Part shown: positions 63,480-64,000 of the stretch, piece by piece | Layout: each line of letters begins with the position of its first letter | Position numbering within the stretch: the stretch's first letter is position 1 | Assembly (NCBI RefSeq): GCF_014297575.1 | Contig: NZ_CP060412.1 | Coordinates: 3,844,001 to 3,908,000, forward strand | Direction: 5' to 3' | DNA length: 64,000 nucleotides | Source of the DNA: Dyella telluris | GTDB taxonomy: Bacteria; Pseudomonadota; Gammaproteobacteria; Xanthomonadales; Rhodanobacteraceae | Notes under the pieces: generated by a model | What the model was told of the DNA's origin: nothing | The model's database searches: none | Seen by the model: only the letters and a program-made list of their open reading frames with translations | Position numbers and translations under genes: made by a program

Positions 63480-63830
63480 TTACCAGCGGGTGGCGTGGTT
63501 TTTCAACACCACCACCTGCAACACGACGAACGTGGCGATGAGAACAAGCAATGCGACCTGCGTGTATGCCAGGAGACGTGCAGCCTTGGCCAGGCCCGCA
63601 CCGAGCAGTGCACCGTTGGCGCGGCGGATCTGCCGCTGTGCCGTCAGCCCGCAGATCAATGCAATGAACGATCCGGTCAGTGGCAGGGCGATGAAGTTGT
63701 AGAGCCACATGCTGGCCATGAGCATCCCGGCCACTGGCAACGCCGTCCAGGCCAGGACTCCAAAAGCCAGCCCGAAAATGGCCAGGGAACTGTACGTGGG
63801 TACTGCCTGGATTGCCTGCGCCTGCTCCAT
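63480..63830 (-). CDS. Small DUF4190 membrane protein B
   Basis: The 116-residue paralogue of the gene at 63132 has GVLAWTALPVAGMLMASM, ICGLTAQRQIRR and a final hydrophobic helix (VALLVLIATFVVLQVVVL). ATG 63830 follows GGGGAG. The two are 36 bp apart and probably arose by tandem duplication. Function is unknown. Confidence 0.75.
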   Translation of the reverse strand: MEQAQAIQAVPTYSSLAIFGLAFGVLAWTALPVAGMLMASMWLYNFIALPLTGSFIALICGLTAQRQIRRANGALLGAGLAKAARLLAYTQVALLVLIATFVVLQVVVLKNHATRW

Positions 63831-63880
63831 CGTTACAACTCCCCTGTCGTTGTGAGGCGTGCCGGACTTCCCGTGTCCAC

Positions 63881-63904
63881 GCACCCCGGCCTGGGCCGGG
63901 GTGC
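63881..63904. other. Strong GC hairpin near the right edge
   Basis: GCACCCCGGCC (63881-63891) pairs with GGCCGGGGTGC (63894-63904) around a two-base TG spacer. No T-run follows in either direction. It lies between the DUF4190 gene and the partial leftward gene. Confidence 0.4.
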
Positions 63905-63917
63905 GCCTGTTACCGTG

Positions 63918-64000
63918 TTACAGATCGAACTTGATGCCCTGCGCCAGCGGCAACGAATTCGAGTAGTTGATGGTGTTGGTCTGGCGGCGCATGTAGACCT
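63918..64000 (-). CDS. C-terminal end of an unidentified gene (partial)
   Basis: A leftward frame enters from the right edge and stops with TAA at 63918-63920. Its last visible residues read QTNTINYSNSLPLAQGIKFDL. I do not recognise the family. The final GIKFDL could be the last beta-strand of an outer-membrane protein, but such proteins usually end in an aromatic residue. The rest lies outside the window. Confidence 0.5.
   Translation of the reverse strand, partial: VYMRRQTNTINYSNSLPLAQGIKFDL

Overview
The window is about 64 kb of high-GC chromosomal DNA, almost fully coding, with dense REP-type hairpins between genes. Together with the 1643-residue NAD-glutamate dehydrogenase, the single-chain branched-chain E1 dehydrogenase, heteromeric RND pumps and secreted DUF3761/RcnB-like proteins, this suggests a gammaproteobacterium of the Xanthomonadales, probably Rhodanobacteraceae (Dyella/Luteibacter/Rhodanobacter-like). 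That placement is inference from gene content. No tRNA, rRNA, CRISPR array, prophage or intact transposase was seen.

Layout. 0.2-5.7 kb: a PAS-GGDEF diguanylate cyclase converging on an AcrAB-type RND pump that has an operator-like promoter region but no adjacent regulator. 6.5-14.6 kb: NAD-glutamate dehydrogenase, a possible 55-residue protein, NAD kinase, a cytosolic 5'-nucleotidase and an aldo-keto reductase. 14.6-15.8 kb: a gene-free mosaic of several repeat families. 15.8-24.9 kb: a four-gene MdtABC-OprM-like operon with stop-start overlaps. 25-32.5 kb: a Cys-rich exported orphan, an EamA transporter, glutaryl-CoA dehydrogenase, a GNAT/nucleotidyltransferase-fold pair, the fused E1 dehydrogenase and an Ivy-type lysozyme inhibitor, followed by a 176-bp tandem REP array. 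33-38.6 kb: a PAP2 phosphatase and three exported hydrolases. 39-43.6 kb: a partial chemosensory locus (soluble double-PAS receptor, CheR, CheD and a protein with three CheW domains) without CheA, CheY or CheB. 43.8-45 kb: two small exported proteins. 45.3-49 kb: a TetR-HlyD-ATPase-permease operon like a reduced ybhGFSR, with an AT-rich palindromic operator. 49-59.3 kb: a secreted CocE-type hydrolase, an AraC/GyrI regulator, a VOC protein, an FMN reductase, polyphosphate kinase, an AraC regulator divergent from a fosmidomycin-resistance MFS pump, and an exported GH43 enzyme. 59.5-64 kb: a leftward block with two small DUF4190 proteins, an SDR, a methyltransferase, pyrD and murB.

Three export systems (two RND, one ABC) and an MFS pump make efflux the dominant theme. 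The points most worth a second look are the triple-CheW chemosensory locus with its structured leader, the repeat mosaic at 14.7-15.7 kb, the covarying hairpin repeat family at 28.4 and 45.1 kb, the 176-bp tandem REP array, and a 211-bp tandem duplication that copied the 3' ends of two convergent genes.
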